From NCBI GenBank assembly GCA_028067895.1, contig JAPTUI010000309.1, forward strand, positions 1-8,634: a DNA stretch of 8,634 bases, in the 5' to 3' direction. Origin of the DNA: Pseudomonadota bacterium (GTDB lineage: Bacteria > Pseudomonadota > Gammaproteobacteria > Steroidobacterales > Steroidobacteraceae). This document shows, in pieces, positions 7,138 to 8,634 of this stretch (position 1 is its first letter; each line of letters begins with the position of its first letter). A program made the position numbers and the translations under genes. The notes under the pieces were generated by a model that worked only from the letters and a program-made list of their open reading frames with translations, did no database searches and was not told the origin of the DNA.

Positions 7138-8634
7138 CTGCATCCCCGCCTGGCGGGTCGCCGGGCGCGGCGCTTTGGCCTGCTGGCGGCAATCATGTGG
7201 ACGGCGGCTCGGGCGCAGACCGCCCAGCCCGTGCGCCATTTCGACATTCCCGCTGAGCCGCTCGCGCCGGCGCTGACTCTGTTCGCTCGGCAGGCGGATG
7301 TCACGCTGTTGTCTTCCGCAAGCGCTGTGGCTGGGCTGCGTGCGCGCGGCGTGCACGGCGAGTTTACCGTCATGCGGGCGCTGGGGATGCTGCTGACGGA
7401 ATCGGGCCTCACCTTTCGCCTGGTCGGCCGCTCCGCCATCGCCGTCGTCGCCGCCCCGCAGCGTGTGGTGTCTGGGCAGGTCGCGGGGAGGGCGGGCGCG
7501 GGGCGCGCCTTGCGCTCGCGACACCTTGCGCGCCGCCCCGAACGGCGGCCCGAAGAGCGGCTCTCCTGGGGCATGTTGCGCCCGCAACCCGATCGGCTGA
7601 CTCAGGTGCTGATCACGGCAACCAAGCGCACGACCACTCTGCAGTCCACCCCGGCAAGCGTCACGGCGGTCACCGCTGCCAATATTGCTCGTCGCGGGCT
7701 GGCGGATTTCGACTCGCTCGCGCGCTCGATCCCGGGGCTGGCTGTGCGCACGGCGGGACCGGGACAGACCGAGTTTGAGATGCGCGGCCTGAATTCCTCC
7801 GGGGGAAATACTTCCATGGTGGGCCTGTACCTCGGTGAGATTCCGCTCTCGGCACCGGCCTCGGCGCAGCTCGGCAAGGTGCTCGTGGATCTTGATCTGT
7901 ATGACATCGAGCGCGTCGAAGTGCTACGTGGTCCGCAGGGCACGCTCTATGGCGCGAGCTCCATGGGGGGGACGGTCCGGCTCGTGCCCCAGGCGCCGCG
8001 CCTGGGGCGGTTCGAGGCCTCGGGCGAGACGGTCGTGTCGGCCACCGGCTCCGGCGGCGGGTTCAATCACGCGCTGAACGGCATGGTCAACCTGCCGTTC
8101 GGGAGCAAGGCTGCATTGCGGCTGGTCGGTTCGATCAGGCGCGAGAGTGGCTGGATCGAGCGGCGGGTCATCGCGGATGGCGCGGTGGCTGTCGATGCGG
8201 GCATCTACCCCAAAGTGTCACGCCCGCCGAATTTCTACTCCGCGCCGCTGCAGGAGCAGATCAACGGGGTGAACACGACGGACGTGGACGCCGCGCGCGC
8301 GGAGCTGCTGATCAAGCCCGTGCGCGACCTTTCGATCCTGTCGCTCGCCATGGATCAGCTGACCCGCCAGGGCGGCCCCGATGCGGTCGATGTCAACGGT
8401 GAGCCGATCCATCCGGTCACGCCCGCCGTGGAGGCGCACTGGGAGATCTACGGTACGCCGGAGCCGCAGCGCGATCGCTTTGCCCTCGCAAGCCTCGATC
8501 TGGTCTACCACCTGCCATCGCTGCGGGTTTCCACGGCCACCGGATATTGGGCCCGCTCCACCGTAATCTCCCAGGACGGTACCGAGGAGACCGCTGCCGC
8601 GATGGGCGCATCGTTCAAGGCATACGGCCCCCCG
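7138..8634 (+). CDS. TonB-dependent receptor with N-terminal STN signalling domain (C-terminus cut by window edge)
   Basis: Outer-membrane transducer/receptor, the likely signalling partner of the FecR-like regulator. The frame is open to the right edge, giving 499 codons from CTG 7138. Seen order: signal peptide with an Arg-rich n-region and hydrophobic FGLLAAIMWTAA, cut likely ARA|Q (after residue 26); STN domain about 35-105 (FDIPAEPLAPALTLFARQAD); an Arg-rich linker about 109-153; TonB box QVLITATKR at 156-164; plug with MRGLNSSGGNTSMVG and RVEVLRGPQGTLYG; then the first part of the barrel. The start is uncertain: in-frame ATGs exist only at 6901 (far upstream, no signal peptide next to it) and 7195 (inside the hydrophobic core), and no GTG or TTG lies between. 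CTG 7138 has AGAGG 5 bases upstream and gives a normal signal peptide; ATT 7108 is the alternative. By hand count it is about 72% identical to the preceding receptor over 123 plug residues and about 46% over the next 127. Confidence 0.88.
   Translation, partial: MHPRLAGRRARRFGLLAAIMWTAARAQTAQPVRHFDIPAEPLAPALTLFARQADVTLLSSASAVAGLRARGVHGEFTVMRALGMLLTESGLTFRLVGRSAIAVVAAPQRVVSGQVAGRAGAGRALRSRHLARRPERRPEERLSWGMLRPQPDRLTQVLITATKRTTTLQSTPASVTAVTAANIARRGLADFDSLARSIPGLAVRTAGPGQTEFEMRGLNSSGGNTSMVGLYLGEIPLSAPASAQLGKVLVDLDLYDIERVEVLRGPQGTLYGASSMGGTVRLVPQAPRLGRFEASGETVVSATGSGGGFNHALNGMVNLPFGSKAALRLVGSIRRESGWIERRVIADGAVAVDAGIYPKVSRPPNFYSAPLQEQINGVNTTDVDAARAELLIKPVRDLSILSLAMDQLTRQGGPDAVDVNGEPIHPVTPAVEAHWEIYGTPEPQRDRFALASLDLVYHLPSLRVSTATGYWARSTVISQDGTEETAAAMGASFKAYGPP

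Noticed and set aside
6875..7276. 133-codon plus-strand open frame starting with GTG right after the first receptor
   Set aside because: It overlaps the STN domain of the second receptor in a different frame and its product is Arg-rich without motifs.

Overview
The window is GC-rich, densely coding DNA with the gene style of a high-GC proteobacterium. Large TonB-dependent receptors, a FecI/FecR surface-signalling pair and a PuuP-like permease fit lineages such as Steroidobacteraceae/Nevskiales or sphingomonads. That placement is an inference; no rRNA, tRNA or other taxonomic marker is present. Nothing here looks like a mobile element, CRISPR array or phage.

Layout: (1) Positions 1-1226, minus strand, hold an APC-superfamily amino acid/polyamine permease that runs off the left edge, losing its C-terminus. 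(2) Divergent from it across a 95-bp gap is an acetamidase/formamidase-family hydrolase (1322-2254, plus). (3) After 240 bp without a gene comes a plus-strand cell-surface-signalling cluster: a FecI-type ECF sigma factor (2495-3064) and, overlapping it by ATGA, a FecR-type membrane anti-sigma/sigma regulator (3061-4062). (4) Two tandem paralogous TonB-dependent outer-membrane receptors follow. The first (about 4325-6874) is complete but has no N-terminal STN signalling domain. The second (about 7138 to beyond the right edge) has a clear STN domain ahead of its TonB box and is cut by the window end.

How it works together: in the established FecA/FecR/FecI paradigm, a ligand-loaded receptor touches FecR in the periplasm through its STN domain, and FecR then releases or activates the sigma factor, which transcribes the receptor genes. 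Here only the second receptor can play the signalling role by that model. The first, about 72% identical in the plug by hand count, looks like a non-signalling transport partner. The ligand cannot be read from the sequence. The permease/amidase pair may handle small amides or amines and has no visible link to the receptor cluster other than adjacency.

The most unusual points are the STN-minus/STN-plus receptor pair under one FecIR module, the absence of any ATG/GTG/TTG start able to supply the second receptor's signal peptide (a CTG or ATT start is implied), a 10-base TTCGGGGAGC match in front of both receptors, and an arginine-rich linker between STN and TonB box. I see a variant of a known system rather than a wholly new one.
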